Below, piece by piece: positions 15,905 to 25,054 of a stretch of 64,000 nt of DNA. The first letter of the stretch is position 1; each line of letters starts with the position of its first letter. The stretch comes from Actinoplanes nipponensis (GTDB lineage Bacteria > Actinomycetota > Actinomycetes > Mycobacteriales > Micromonosporaceae). Below the pieces are notes generated by a model, which worked only from the letters and a program-made list of their open reading frames with translations, was not told the DNA's origin and ran no database searches. Both the position numbers and the translations under genes were made by a program. The stretch covers positions 1 to 64,000 of the forward strand of contig NZ_BOMQ01000026.1 in the NCBI RefSeq assembly GCF_016862275.1, read 5' to 3'.

Positions 15905-17320
15905 GTGCACCGTCGCCCGGCCGTCTTCGTCAGCTCCGCCGTGGCGCTGCTGCTGTGCGTCGCGGGCTGGCTGCTCGCCCCGTCCGCCCAGGCCGCCGCC
16001 GGTGACGGTTCCCCGCGGGACGGCAACATCGCCTTCTACGGGCGCTGGGACACCACCGACCCGGCGGCCGTCGTGCCGCGCTTCGCGGGCGCCTACCTGG
16101 TGACCGGCTTCACCGGCACCCGGGTGGCGCTCCGGCAGCGCTCCACGATCGACCTCTACTACAGCATCGACGGCGCCGCCGACGTCTACCTGCAGAACGT
16201 CAGCGGCACGGTGAACCTCACCCCGACCGCGCTGCGCGCCGGCCAGCACACCCTGCGCGTCTCCTACCGGGTGGTCGCCGGCTCGTACCACGGCGACGCG
16301 GTCTTCCAGGGCCTGGCGCTCGACAGCGGCGCCGGCACCTTCGCCGCGGCCCGGCCGGCCCGGCTGATCGAGTTCATCGGCGACTCGATCACCGTGGGCA
16401 CCACCTCGTCGAAGAACGCGCTGACCGCGTACGGGTGGCTGACCGGCGAGCAGCTCGGGGCGGCGCACACCCAGATCGCCGAGGGCGGCGCGTGCCTGGT
16501 CAGCGCCGCGGACGGCTGCACCGGCATGGCCGACCGGTTCCTGCGCGCCGGCACGGCGGCGGGCGCGCCGCTGTGGGACTTCTCCCGCTACCGGGCCGAC
16601 GCTGTCGTGATCAACCTGGGCACCAACGACGTCGGGCACGGCGTCAGCAGCACCACGTTCCAGACCGTCTACACCCAGCTGCTGCGCGACATCCGCGCCC
16701 GGTACCCGCTCGCCGCGATCCTGGCCCTGCAGACCTTCACCAAGCGGTACGCGACGCAGACCCAGGCCGCCGTGCAGGCCGTCACCGCGGCCGGCGACCG
16801 CAACACGTTCTTCGTGCCCACCGACGGCTGGATCCCGGCCGGCGGGCTCAGCGACAGCGTGCACCCCAACGACGCCGGCCACCGGGCGATCGCCGCCCGG
16901 CTCGCGCCGATCGTCGCCGGGAAGCTGGGCGGCGCCGGCTCACCGCCGGCGCCCTCCACGACGGCGTCGACGCCCGCCCCGACGACGCCGCCCCCGGCCG
17001 GCGCGGCCTGCGCGATCACCTACGCCAGGACCAGCGAGTGGACCGGCGGCGCCCAGTTCGACGTCACCATCCGCAACACCTCCGCCGCGCCGGTCGCCGG
17101 CTGGACCCTGACCTGGACGCTGCCCGCCGCCCAGCGGATCACCCAGTCGTGGAACGCCACCACCAGCCAGTCCGGCGCCGGCGCCCGGGCGGTCAACGTC
17201 GCGTGGAACGCCGAGATACCCGCGGGCGGCACCGCCGGCTTCGGCTTCGTCACCGACAGCGCCCAGAGCGGCGCGACCGGCTTCGCCCTCAACGGCGCCG
17301 CGTGCACCACCGGCGCCTGA
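15905..17320 (+). CDS. Secreted SGNH (CE2-like) esterase with C-terminal CBM2
   Basis: A 471-residue secreted enzyme. A signal peptide ends near APSAQA (about residue 31). An N-terminal beta-sandwich (about 38-150) and an SGNH hydrolase domain (about 153-335) follow, an arrangement typical of CE2 acetyl-xylan/mannan esterases. The catalytic Ser is in FIGDSITVG (about 161); GTNDVG and the Asp/His pair DSVHPNDAGH are visible. A Pro/Thr linker leads to a family 2 cellulose-binding module (about 370-470, EWTGGAQFDVTIRNT). It probably removes acetyl groups from hemicellulose bound to cellulose. The GTG start follows GAGGAG, and the CebR-type operator controls it. The next gene starts 25 bp later. 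Confidence 0.93.
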   Translation: MHRRPAVFVSSAVALLLCVAGWLLAPSAQAAAGDGSPRDGNIAFYGRWDTTDPAAVVPRFAGAYLVTGFTGTRVALRQRSTIDLYYSIDGAADVYLQNVSGTVNLTPTALRAGQHTLRVSYRVVAGSYHGDAVFQGLALDSGAGTFAAARPARLIEFIGDSITVGTTSSKNALTAYGWLTGEQLGAAHTQIAEGGACLVSAADGCTGMADRFLRAGTAAGAPLWDFSRYRADAVVINLGTNDVGHGVSSTTFQTVYTQLLRDIRARYPLAAILALQTFTKRYATQTQAAVQAVTAAGDRNTFFVPTDGWIPAGGLSDSVHPNDAGHRAIAARLAPIVAGKLGGAGSPPAPSTTASTPAPTTPPPAGAACAITYARTSEWTGGAQFDVTIRNTSAAPVAGWTLTWTLPAAQRITQSWNATTSQSGAGARAVNVAWNAEIPAGGTAGFGFVTDSAQSGATGFALNGAACTTGA

Positions 17321-17345
17321 CCCCCGTACCCCTGGAGCGTCCGTC

Positions 17346-18539
17346 ATGAAGGTCTCCCGCCGGCGCCTCGCGCTGCTGTTCGCCGCGGTCCTGGCCGCGG
17401 CGGCCGGCAGCGCCGGCATCGCCACCGCGCACGCGGCCGCGGCCCCGGCCTGCCGGGTCGACTACCGGGTCACCAGCGACTGGGGTACGGGCTTCGGCGC
17501 CGACGTCACCGTCACCAACCTCGGCGACCCGGTGACCGGCTGGACCCTCGGCTGGTCCTTCGCGCCCGGCCAGGCCGTCACCCAGGCGTGGAACGCCACC
17601 GTCACGACGGCCGGCCCGGCCGTCACCGCGACCGGGCTGAGCTGGAACAGCGCGGTCGCGGCGGGCGCCTCCGTCAGCTTCGGCTTCACCGGCACCCACA
17701 CCGGCAGCAACCCGGCGCCGGCGTCCTTCACCTTCAACGGCACCGTCTGCGGCGGCGGCACACCCGCCACGCCCGCGCCGACGCCCTGCACCGGCCCGAG
17801 CACGCCACCGCCCGCCCCGGCGCCCAAGGTCACCGTCTGGCTGGCCGGCGACTCCACGATGGCCAACCCGCAGGGCGCCTGCCCGGTGGGCTGGGGCAGC
17901 CAGTTCGCCCCGCTGTTCACCGGCGACGTCACCGTGCGCAACAGCGCCGTGGGCGGCCGCAGCATCCAGACCTGGCTGTACGAGGGCAACGTGACGAGCA
18001 CCAAGAACACCGCGGGGGAGTGCATGGTCAGCCCGGCCACGTACAGCTCCCGGTGGACCGCCATGCTGGACGCGGCCACCGGCATGCGCCCGGGCGACTA
18101 CCTGATCGTCCAGTTCGGTATCAACGACGGCGATCCGGCCTGCCCCCGCCACGTCGGCAGCGCCCGCTACCAGGAGCTGCTCGGCGTGATGGCGCAGGCG
18201 GCGAAGGCCCGGGGCGCCCGGCCGGTGCTGGTGACGCCGGTCGCGGCCATCACCTGCAGCGGCAGCACGGCGGTGGCCAACCGCGGCTTCCTGACCGAGA
18301 CCCGCAACGCCGCGGCCGCGCTGGGCGTGCCGGTGATCGACCTGCACCAGCGCAGCATCGCCCTCTACAACGCGCTGCGGCTGTGTCCCAACAACGGCGA
18401 CTACACCGCGGGCGCGGTCGGCGCGTTCTTCTGCAACGACCACACCCACTTCGAGACGGCCGGGGCCCGGCAGATCGCCGGCCTGATCGCCGCCGCGCTC
18501 CGCGAGCAGGGCATCCCGCTGGCCGCGTACCTGCGCTGA
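17346..18539 (+). CDS. Secreted SGNH (CE12-like) esterase with N-terminal CBM2
   Basis: A 397-residue secreted protein. The signal peptide ends around ATAHA (about 30). A CBM2 module comes first (about 36-135, SDWGTGFGADVTVTN), then a Pro/Thr/Ala linker, then an SGNH hydrolase (about 160-395) of the rhamnogalacturonan-acetylesterase type. That domain shows VWLAGDSTMAN with the nucleophile Ser near 168, FGINDGD, and the C-terminal DHTHF with catalytic Asp/His. It is cotranscribed with the upstream esterase; the CBM is on the opposite end, so the two are not a simple tandem duplication. The likely role is deacetylation of pectin or xylan during growth on plant fibre. Confidence 0.92.
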   Translation: MKVSRRRLALLFAAVLAAAAGSAGIATAHAAAAPACRVDYRVTSDWGTGFGADVTVTNLGDPVTGWTLGWSFAPGQAVTQAWNATVTTAGPAVTATGLSWNSAVAAGASVSFGFTGTHTGSNPAPASFTFNGTVCGGGTPATPAPTPCTGPSTPPPAPAPKVTVWLAGDSTMANPQGACPVGWGSQFAPLFTGDVTVRNSAVGGRSIQTWLYEGNVTSTKNTAGECMVSPATYSSRWTAMLDAATGMRPGDYLIVQFGINDGDPACPRHVGSARYQELLGVMAQAAKARGARPVLVTPVAAITCSGSTAVANRGFLTETRNAAAALGVPVIDLHQRSIALYNALRLCPNNGDYTAGAVGAFFCNDHTHFETAGARQIAGLIAAALREQGIPLAAYLR

Positions 18540-18546
18540 GCGGCCG

Positions 18547-18909
18547 TCAGGGCAGCCGGCGCCGGCCGGCGAAGCCGAGACCGGCCCGGTGGTACCAGGC
18601 CAGCTCCGGCTCGCCCTCCAGCCAGCACAGCAACACCGGCACGCCGTCGAGGTCGGCGGGGAAGTCGATGAGCAGCGGCGCCACGCCCTTGAGCTCCGCG
18701 CCGGTCTCCTGCACCGCGGTCATCAGCTCGTTGAGCCGGGCCTCGGCGGCCTTCTGCTCCGGCCGGCCGCCCAGCGCCGTGGGCGGCCCGCCGGTGGCCA
18801 GGGCCGCGGACAGCTCGACCATGTCGGCCCGGACCACGACCAGCTCGTCGAGCAGCGGGCGCAGGGCGGCCAGCTCCGCGCGTGCCTGCTCCGGCGTGAA
18901 CAACCCCAT
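18547..18909 (-). CDS. DUF2203 family protein
   Basis: A 120-residue protein of the DUF2203 family. It begins GLFTPEQARAELAALRPLLDELV, an antiparallel helical hairpin, and ends with the conserved DFPADLDGVPVLLCWLEGEPELAWYHR segment. Cytoplasmic, no known activity. It is convergent with the esterase operon (gap 7 bp) and divergent from the FBP-domain gene. Confidence 0.9.
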   Translation of the reverse strand: MGLFTPEQARAELAALRPLLDELVVVRADMVELSAALATGGPPTALGGRPEQKAAEARLNELMTAVQETGAELKGVAPLLIDFPADLDGVPVLLCWLEGEPELAWYHRAGLGFAGRRRLP

Positions 18910-19009
18910 GCGGCCCAGTCTGTCATCCGGCCGCGGCGGCCGGGCGGCGGCCGGGCCGGGGCGGTAAACCGGGTGACCGGGCCGGCGTCAGCGGCTAGCT
19001 TGGCCGGTC

Positions 19010-19510
19010 ATGGAGCCGCTCAGCGAGAAAGCCATCCGCAGCTCGTTCGTCAACTGCAGCAAGGGCGAGGCGGTGCGGATCCGGCTGCCCCGCGACTTCG
19101 CCGCGACCCCCTGGGCGGATCTGGACTTCCTCGGCTGGACGGATCCCGGGGCGCCGCTGCGGGCGCTGCTGGTGGTCCCCGGCGACGACGGGCCGGTCGG
19201 TGTCCTGCTGCGCCGCCCCGAGGCCCGCCGCGCCGACGCCGTGCGGTCGAGCATGTGCCGGGTCTGCCTGACCAGCCACGCCTCCTCCGGGGTGACCCTG
19301 TTCGTGGCCCCGCTGGCCGGGGCGGCCGGGCGGCGGGGCAACTCCGTCGGCGACTACCTCTGCTCCGACCTGGCCTGCTCGCTGTACCTGCGCGGCAAGC
19401 GGCAGCCGAAGATGCGGCTGATCCGGCACGAGGAGACGCTCACGCTGGACGAGCGGATCGAGCGGGCGCTGACCAACCTGCGCACCTTCACCCGGCGGGT
19501 CGTGGCCTGA
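19010..19510 (+). CDS. FBP-type zinc-finger protein (EF-G-binding-like)
   Basis: A 166-residue protein. The C-terminal half carries the four-cysteine treble-clef zinc finger of the FusB/FBP type: CRVC, then CSDLAC after a 36-residue loop, followed by KRQPKMRL. The N-terminal half (PLSEKAIRSSFVNCSKGEAVRI) is the usual lead-in of the actinobacterial members. In staphylococci such proteins bind EF-G and release it from stalled ribosomes, giving fusidic-acid tolerance. Whether the actinobacterial homologues do the same is not established. Transcribed alone. Confidence 0.85.
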   Translation: MEPLSEKAIRSSFVNCSKGEAVRIRLPRDFAATPWADLDFLGWTDPGAPLRALLVVPGDDGPVGVLLRRPEARRADAVRSSMCRVCLTSHASSGVTLFVAPLAGAAGRRGNSVGDYLCSDLACSLYLRGKRQPKMRLIRHEETLTLDERIERALTNLRTFTRRVVA

Positions 19511-19522
19511 CCGGCCGGCCGG

Positions 19523-20377
19523 TCACGGCGCCGGGCGGGTCGTGCGGCGGCGCCACTCGGCGCGGGCCTCGGCCACCTGCACCAGGGCCTGCACCAGCGG
19601 CAGGGACTCCAGCGCGGCGGCCTCGCCGGCCTGTTCGAACTCGCTCATCCGCGACAGCTCCCAGAACGCGTACGCGTCGACGTCGGGGGTCAGCACCAGG
19701 TCCGCGTCCCGGGCCAGGTGCTCGGCCACCCCGGGCTGCAGGGTGCTGACGGCCACCATGATCTGCACCATCGTCCTCGGCGGCCGGCGCGGCAGCGGGC
19801 CGGACACGTCCACCGCCACCACGATGTCGGCGCCCATGTCGCGGGCCAGGGCCGCCGGGACCATGTCGACCAGGCTGCCGTCGACCAGCGTCATCCCGTC
19901 GCGTTCCACGGGCGGGAACACCCCGGGGATGGCGGAGCTGGCCAGCACCGCGCTCGACACCGGCCCGGCGTCCAGCACCACCCGCCGGGCCGTGGTGATC
20001 TCGCAGGCCACGGTGGCGAACGGCAGGGCCAGCTCGGCGAAGTCCCGGCCGCCGAGGGTCTTGTCCAGGAAGGCGCCCAGGCGGGCGGTCTCGAACAGCG
20101 AGCGGCCGGTGATGCTCGGCCGCACCAGCCGCTTCCACTGCAGCGTGCGGGCCAGCGCGGAGATGTCCGGCGCGCTCATCCCGGCCGCGTACAGCGCGCC
20201 GACCACGGCCCCGGCACTGCACCCGGTGAGCACCGCCGGGGCCAGCCCGGCCTTGTCGAGGATGTTCAGCACGCCGATGTGGGCCGCGCCGCGCACGGCG
20301 CCGCCGCCCAGCGCCAGGCCGATGCGCACCGGTTCCGGCTCGGCGGGCGGCTCCGGGCGGGGATCGGTCAGCTCCAT
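19523..20377 (-). CDS. Patatin-like phospholipase
   Basis: A protein of 284 residues from the chosen ATG. It has the oxyanion loop [18 protein letters not shown], the nucleophile elbow GCSAG (Ser of GxSxG) and the catalytic Asp in LVDGSLVD, so the Ser/Asp dyad is complete. It belongs to the bacterial RssA/YlbK-type patatins, thought to be cytoplasmic or membrane-associated lipid acyl hydrolases. No signal peptide. An in-frame ATG at 20416 lacks a ribosome site. Convergent with the FBP gene and divergent from the chemoreceptor gene. Confidence 0.92.
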   Translation of the reverse strand: MELTDPRPEPPAEPEPVRIGLALGGGAVRGAAHIGVLNILDKAGLAPAVLTGCSAGAVVGALYAAGMSAPDISALARTLQWKRLVRPSITGRSLFETARLGAFLDKTLGGRDFAELALPFATVACEITTARRVVLDAGPVSSAVLASSAIPGVFPPVERDGMTLVDGSLVDMVPAALARDMGADIVVAVDVSGPLPRRPPRTMVQIMVAVSTLQPGVAEHLARDADLVLTPDVDAYAFWELSRMSEFEQAGEAAALESLPLVQALVQVAEARAEWRRRTTRPAP

Positions 20378-20481
20378 CCCCCCAGCGTGCAGCCCGCCCC
20401 GCCGCCCGACAAGCATCCCGGGCGCGCCGTCTGTGCGCCATTCCGGCGCCTCCGGCCCCGGGTGGGTGGTTTGCTGATCGG

Positions 20482-22086
20482 GTGGCGGACGAGGGGCCCT
20501 GGCGGCTGCTGACCGACCGGCGGGTCGGCACCAAGATCATGATCGCGGTCGCGGTCGTCGCCGCGTTCGGCGTGGCCGACGGCCTGTTCGCCCTGGCCAG
20601 CCTCGGCCGCACCAACGACCAGGTCGAGACGGTCTACGGGCACAGCCTGGAGCTGAACACCATAGGGCGACTGCGCAGCGCGGCCAACCTGACCTGGCTG
20701 GCGGCCGACGACTACCTCCTGGCCGACGACGCGGCGCAACGGTCGGCCGCCGCCACCGCCCTGAGCGACGCCGAAGCGGGTGTCGCCGCCGCCGCCCAGG
20801 AGTACGCGGCGTTCCCCCTGGGCGCCGACTCCCACGCCGCGATCGCCACGTTCACCACGGACTGGGCCGGGTACGAACGCCTGGTCGACGACCAACTGGT
20901 GCCGGCCATCACCGGCGGCAACCGCGCCGCCGTGCGGGCGCTGCGGTCCGGGCCCCAACAGACCTCGCTGGCCGCCCTGCGCGCGGACCTGACGACGCTG
21001 GCCGATGCGACGGTGCGGGAAGCGGCCGGCCAGGAGGCCGGCGCGGAGCGCCTCTTCCGCTCCACCCGGCTCTGGGTGATCGTCATCCTGGCGGTCAGCA
21101 CGGCACTCGGCCTGCTGCTGGCGGCCGGCATCGCCCGGACCGTCGTGCGGCCGCTGGCCCGCTGCGTGCGCACCCTCGGCCGGATCGGCGAGGGCGACCT
21201 CACCGCCCGGGCCCGGATCACCGGCCGCGACGAGATCGCCCGGCTCGGCAGCGCCCTGGACGCCACCGCCGGCGCGATGGCCGGGCTGGTCGGCCAGGTC
21301 ACCGGCAGCGCACACACCCTGGCCTCGGCCGCCGAGCAGCTTTCCGCCGTGTCGCTGCAGCTCTCCGCCTCCGCCGAGGAGACGTCGGCGCAGGTGGACA
21401 CCGTCGCGGCGGCCGCCGGTCAGGTGTCGCGCAGCGTGCGCGCGGTCGCGGCCGGCGCCGACGAGATGGGCATCTCCATCCGCGAGATCGCCGACAACGC
21501 GGGCGAGGCAGCCGGGATCGCCGCCGGCGCCGCGCGCACGGCCGAGGCCACCAACACCAGCGTCGCGCGCCTGGGCGCGGCCTCCACCCAGATCGGCGAC
21601 GTGGTCAACCTGATCACCGCCATCGCGCAGCAGACCAACCTGCTGGCCCTGAACGCCACCATCGAGGCGGCCCGCGCCGGGGAACTGGGCAAGGGCTTCG
21701 CGGTGGTCGCCAGCGAGGTCAAGGACCTGGCCCAGGAGACCGCGCGGGCCACCGAGGACATCTCCGCCCAGGTGGCCGCGATCCAGGCGGAGAGCGACGG
21801 GGCGGTCGCGGCGATCCGGGAGATCGCCCAGGTGATCACGACCATCAACGACTACACCACCACCATCGCCTCGGCGGTGGAGGAGCAGACCGCCACCACC
21901 GGCGAGATCGCCCGCAGCGTCGGACACGCCGCCGGCGGCTCGGCCAGCATCGCCGAGACCATCTCCGGCGTCGCCGAGGCCGCCCAGCAGGTGACCGGCG
22001 GCGCCACCGAGACCCAGCAGACCGCGGCCGAGCTGGCCCGGATGGCCGCCGGGCTCAGCGGCACGGTGTCGGCCTACCGGTTCTGA
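20482..22086 (+). CDS. Methyl-accepting chemotaxis protein
   Basis: A 534-residue receptor. A first membrane segment (about 16-36), an extracytoplasmic four-helix-bundle-like region (about 37-190), a second segment ([21 protein letters not shown], about 194-214), HAMP (about 215-268) and an MCP signalling domain follow. The conserved hairpin tip is present ([21 protein letters not shown], then [12 protein letters not shown]). GTG start at 20482. It implies a chemotaxis system and motile cells or zoospores, which fits Actinoplanes-like organisms. No che or fla genes are in this window. Confidence 0.95.
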   Translation: MADEGPWRLLTDRRVGTKIMIAVAVVAAFGVADGLFALASLGRTNDQVETVYGHSLELNTIGRLRSAANLTWLAADDYLLADDAAQRSAAATALSDAEAGVAAAAQEYAAFPLGADSHAAIATFTTDWAGYERLVDDQLVPAITGGNRAAVRALRSGPQQTSLAALRADLTTLADATVREAAGQEAGAERLFRSTRLWVIVILAVSTALGLLLAAGIARTVVRPLARCVRTLGRIGEGDLTARARITGRDEIARLGSALDATAGAMAGLVGQVTGSAHTLASAAEQLSAVSLQLSASAEETSAQVDTVAAAAGQVSRSVRAVAAGADEMGISIREIADNAGEAAGIAAGAARTAEATNTSVARLGAASTQIGDVVNLITAIAQQTNLLALNATIEAARAGELGKGFAVVASEVKDLAQETARATEDISAQVAAIQAESDGAVAAIREIAQVITTINDYTTTIASAVEEQTATTGEIARSVGHAAGGSASIAETISGVAEAAQQVTGGATETQQTAAELARMAAGLSGTVSAYRF

Positions 22087-22154
22087 ACCGCGGCGGAAAA
22101 CAGGCGCGCGGCCGGCGGGTTCAACCGCGGGCGCCGCGCAGCCGTACCACCGGT

Positions 22155-22736
22155 ATGAGGGTGTTGCTGGTAGAGCACGACGAGTCGATCGCGGGACCGC
22201 TGATCGAGGGGCTGGCCCGGCACGGCATCGTCGCCGACCGCGTGGCCACGGCCGCCGAGGCGCGGACCGCGGCGCCGCACGACGTGCTGCTGCTGGGCCC
22301 CGGCGCCGGGCCGGCCGCGGCCGGCCGTGACGCGACCGTCCCGGTGATCGTCCTGGGCGCGGGCGGCCCGGAGGTGGGCCGGGGGCCGGGCGCCGACCTG
22401 GTGGCGCGGATCCGCGCGGCCCGCCCGGCGCCGGCCGCGGACCCGGTCCGCACGTACGGCCCGCTGCGGATCGACACCCGCAGCCGGCAGATCCGCCTGC
22501 ACGGCGTGCCGATCCCGCTCGCCCCCAAGGAGTACGACCTGCTCGTGGTCCTCGCGGCCGTCCCGGGCGCGATCGTGGACCGCCGGCACATCCTCGACAC
22601 GGTGTGGGAGCCCAACTTCCTCGGCCCCGGCCGGACGCTGGACTTCCACGTGGCCAGCCTGCGCCGCAAGCTGGGCGACGCCGGCTGGATCGAGAACCGG
22701 CGCGGCGTCGGCTTCCGCCTCGTCGTGCCGGCCTAG
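22155..22736 (+). CDS. OmpR-like winged-helix regulator with degenerate receiver
   Basis: A 193-residue protein, shorter than the usual 220-240. The C-terminal winged helix (about 98-190, IRLHGVPIPLAPKEYDLLVVL ... VASLRRKLGD) is intact. The N-terminal receiver-like part starts normally (MRVLLVEHDES), but the phosphoacceptor Asp is replaced by Gly (about residue 48, DVLLLGPGAG), the following helices are shortened, and the conserved Lys is missing. Phosphorylation is therefore unlikely, and it is probably a constitutive or ligand/protein-controlled DNA binder. No kinase gene is adjacent. Its stop overlaps the stop of the convergent CDF gene within CTAG. Confidence 0.85.
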   Translation: MRVLLVEHDESIAGPLIEGLARHGIVADRVATAAEARTAAPHDVLLLGPGAGPAAAGRDATVPVIVLGAGGPEVGRGPGADLVARIRAARPAPAADPVRTYGPLRIDTRSRQIRLHGVPIPLAPKEYDLLVVLAAVPGAIVDRRHILDTVWEPNFLGPGRTLDFHVASLRRKLGDAGWIENRRGVGFRLVVPA

Positions 22737-23701
22737 TGACGGTGGGCGGCCGCCGGCTCCGCGCGGCGGCCGTGCGCGTGCTCCGGGTCGGGGTGGATCA
22801 GCGCGCTGGTCAGCCGGGGTACGGCGTGACTGAGCCGGTGCTCGGCGTCGACCGCGATGGCGTGCGCCGCCACCAGTGACAGCTCGGCGCCCACGGTGAT
22901 CTCGGCCTCGGCGTGCAGCCGGTGGCCGATCCAGCGCAGCCGCAGGCAGCCCACGCCCAGCACGCCGGGGGTCTCCCGCAGGCCCGCCTCGGCCCGCTCG
23001 ACCAGGGCCGGGTCGACGGCGTCCATGAGCCGCCGGTAGATCTCCCGGGCCGCGTCCCGCAGCACGAGCACGATCGCCCCGGTGATCAGCAGGCCCACCG
23101 CCGGGTCGGCCCAGCGCCAGCCCAGCGCCGCGCCGCCCGCGCCGAGCAGCACGGCGAGCGAGGTGAAGCCGTCGGACCGCGCGTGCAGGCCGTCCGCGAC
23201 CAGGGCGGCCGAGCCGATCCGCCGGCCCACCCGGATCCGGTACCGCGCGACGAGCTCGTTGCCCGCGAAACCGAGCAGGGCGGCCGCCGCGACGTACCCG
23301 GCGTGGCTCATCTCCTGCGGCTGCAGCAGCCGCCGCACCGCCTCGTAGCCGGCGAAGGCCGCGGAGGCCGCGATCGTCGCGACGATCGCGATCCCGGCCA
23401 GGTCCTCGGCCCGGCCGAAGCCGTACGTGTACCGCCGGGTCGCGGCCCGCCGCCCGAGCAGGAACGCCACCCCGAGCGGCACCGCGGTCAGCGCGTCCGC
23501 CACGTTGTGCAGGGTGTCACCGAGCAGCGCGACCGAGCCGGAGTACGCCGCCACGACGCCCTGCGCCGCCGCGGTGAGCCCCAGCACCACCAGGGAGATC
23601 CACAGCGCCCGCAGGCCGGCGCGCGACGACTCCAGCGCGGCGTCCACCTTGTCCGCCGGGTCGTGGGAGTGCGGGGTGAGCGCGTGCCGCAGGCCGGTCA
23701 T
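22733..23701 (-). CDS. Cation diffusion facilitator (CDF) transporter
   Basis: A 322-residue CDF-family metal exporter. Six membrane segments lie between about 30 and 215. The metal-site motifs are present: SVALLGDTLHNVADAL in segment 2 (H-x3-D type) and ADGLHARSDGFTSL in segment 5 (HxxxD). A cytoplasmic C-terminal domain (about 225-300) and a His-rich tail (PEHAHGRRAEPAAAHRH) follow. The expected substrate is Zn2+, Co2+ or a related divalent cation, exchanged for protons. No clear ribosome site precedes the ATG at 23701. Confidence 0.92.
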   Translation of the reverse strand: MTGLRHALTPHSHDPADKVDAALESSRAGLRALWISLVVLGLTAAAQGVVAAYSGSVALLGDTLHNVADALTAVPLGVAFLLGRRAATRRYTYGFGRAEDLAGIAIVATIAASAAFAGYEAVRRLLQPQEMSHAGYVAAAALLGFAGNELVARYRIRVGRRIGSAALVADGLHARSDGFTSLAVLLGAGGAALGWRWADPAVGLLITGAIVLVLRDAAREIYRRLMDAVDPALVERAEAGLRETPGVLGVGCLRLRWIGHRLHAEAEITVGAELSLVAAHAIAVDAEHRLSHAVPRLTSALIHPDPEHAHGRRAEPAAAHRH

Positions 23702-23778
23702 GACCGCAGGGTAGCCGTCGGGACCGGTTGCGCCAACGCCGCAAATGCCTCTGACCTGCAACAACCCCGGTTGGGCGG

Positions 23779-24930
23779 TCAGCGCAGCGGGATCAGGTCG
23801 GCCGGGGCGCCGTCGGCCCAGCCGTCCTCCAGCACCGCCAGCGCGTCCCCGGCCGCGGCGCCGGCCAGGCTCGCGGGCCGGCTGCCCGGCACCACGACGG
23901 CGTGGTCGCCGGCCAGCCGGACGGGCACCAGCCGGGTCACCGGCGCCGCCACCACCACGTCGCCGCGCACCGGCAGGCGCGGGGCGACCGGCACGGGCCG
24001 GCCGCTCAGGGCGTACAGCAGCGGCTCCAGGACGGTCACCGCCGCGACCAGCCCGGCGAACGGGTTGCCCGGCAGCCCGGCGACCCACCGGCCGTCCGGC
24101 AGCACCGCCAGCAGCTGCGGCCCGCCCGGCCGGCAGGCCACCCGGTCGACGAGCCGCCGCGCGCCCAGCTTCTCCAGCACCCGGTGCAGATGGTCGGCCG
24201 CGCCGGCCGAGGACGAGCCGGTCACCACGACGACGTCGGCGTCCGGCCCGGTCAGCCGGTCGGCCAGCAGGCCCGGGTCGTCGCCCAGCAGCATCCGCTC
24301 GACCGGCGTCGCGCCCGCGGCCGCCACCAGCGCCGACACCATCGGCCCGAAGACGTCGCGGACCTGCCCGGCGCCCGGGACCCCGGCGCCGACGACCTCG
24401 TCGCCGGTGACCACCAGGGCGACCCGGGGCCGCCGGTGCACCGGCACGGTGTCGGCGCCGCCCTGGGCCAGCAGCCCGGCCACCGCGGGCGTGATCAGCC
24501 GGCCCGGGCCGGCGAGCTCGGCGCCGGCCCGGGCGTCCTCGCCGGCCCGCCGGATGTGCGTCCGGGCCGGCGCCGCGGCGGCCGTCAGGTCGGCCGTCTC
24601 GTACGGCAGCACCGCGACCGTGCCGCCCGGGACGACCGCGCCGGTCATGATCTCCACGGCCTGCCCCGCCCCGAGCTCGTGCGGCCACGCCGGGCCGCCG
24701 GCCAGCACCCGGCCGAGCACCCGCCACGGCCCGGCGCCCGCCACGGCGTAGCCGTCCATCGCGGCGGTGTCGGAGCCCGGCAGGTCGGCGCGGGCCCGGA
24801 CCGCGGCGGCCAGCACCCGGCCCACCGCCCGGTGCAGCGGGACGTCCTCGGTCGGCAGGGCGGCGGCGGCCTCGGCGGCGGTGCGGCGGGCGGCTCGCCA
24901 CGGGGTCGCGGCACGGTCGATGGATGGCAT
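23779..24930 (-). CDS. moeA: Molybdopterin molybdenumtransferase MoeA
   Basis: A 383-residue MoeA-type enzyme that inserts molybdate into adenylylated molybdopterin. The N-terminal domain has the conserved LPGSDTAAMDGYAV, then EIMTGAVVPGG; the MPT-binding domain has VVTGDEVV and VVVTGSSSAGAADHL; and the C-terminal part has VAGLPGNPFAGLVA. The length agrees with the family, slightly short at the N-terminus. No other molybdenum-cofactor gene is nearby. The same-strand CDF gene is 77 bp downstream. Divergent from the LD-carboxypeptidase gene. Confidence 0.92.
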   Translation of the reverse strand: MPSIDRAATPWRAARRTAAEAAAALPTEDVPLHRAVGRVLAAAVRARADLPGSDTAAMDGYAVAGAGPWRVLGRVLAGGPAWPHELGAGQAVEIMTGAVVPGGTVAVLPYETADLTAAAAPARTHIRRAGEDARAGAELAGPGRLITPAVAGLLAQGGADTVPVHRRPRVALVVTGDEVVGAGVPGAGQVRDVFGPMVSALVAAAGATPVERMLLGDDPGLLADRLTGPDADVVVVTGSSSAGAADHLHRVLEKLGARRLVDRVACRPGGPQLLAVLPDGRWVAGLPGNPFAGLVAAVTVLEPLLYALSGRPVPVAPRLPVRGDVVVAAPVTRLVPVRLAGDHAVVVPGSRPASLAGAAAGDALAVLEDGWADGAPADLIPLR

Positions 24931-25054
24931 CGGTGCCAGTGTCACATCCGCGGTTCCGGGCGTACCGGCGGCCCGCACCCCGTCACCCGCCGGCGCGTGT
25001 CGTTTTTCGTCGATGTGCTGGCGATCCGCCCGCCGGTACGACACGCTGCGGTGG

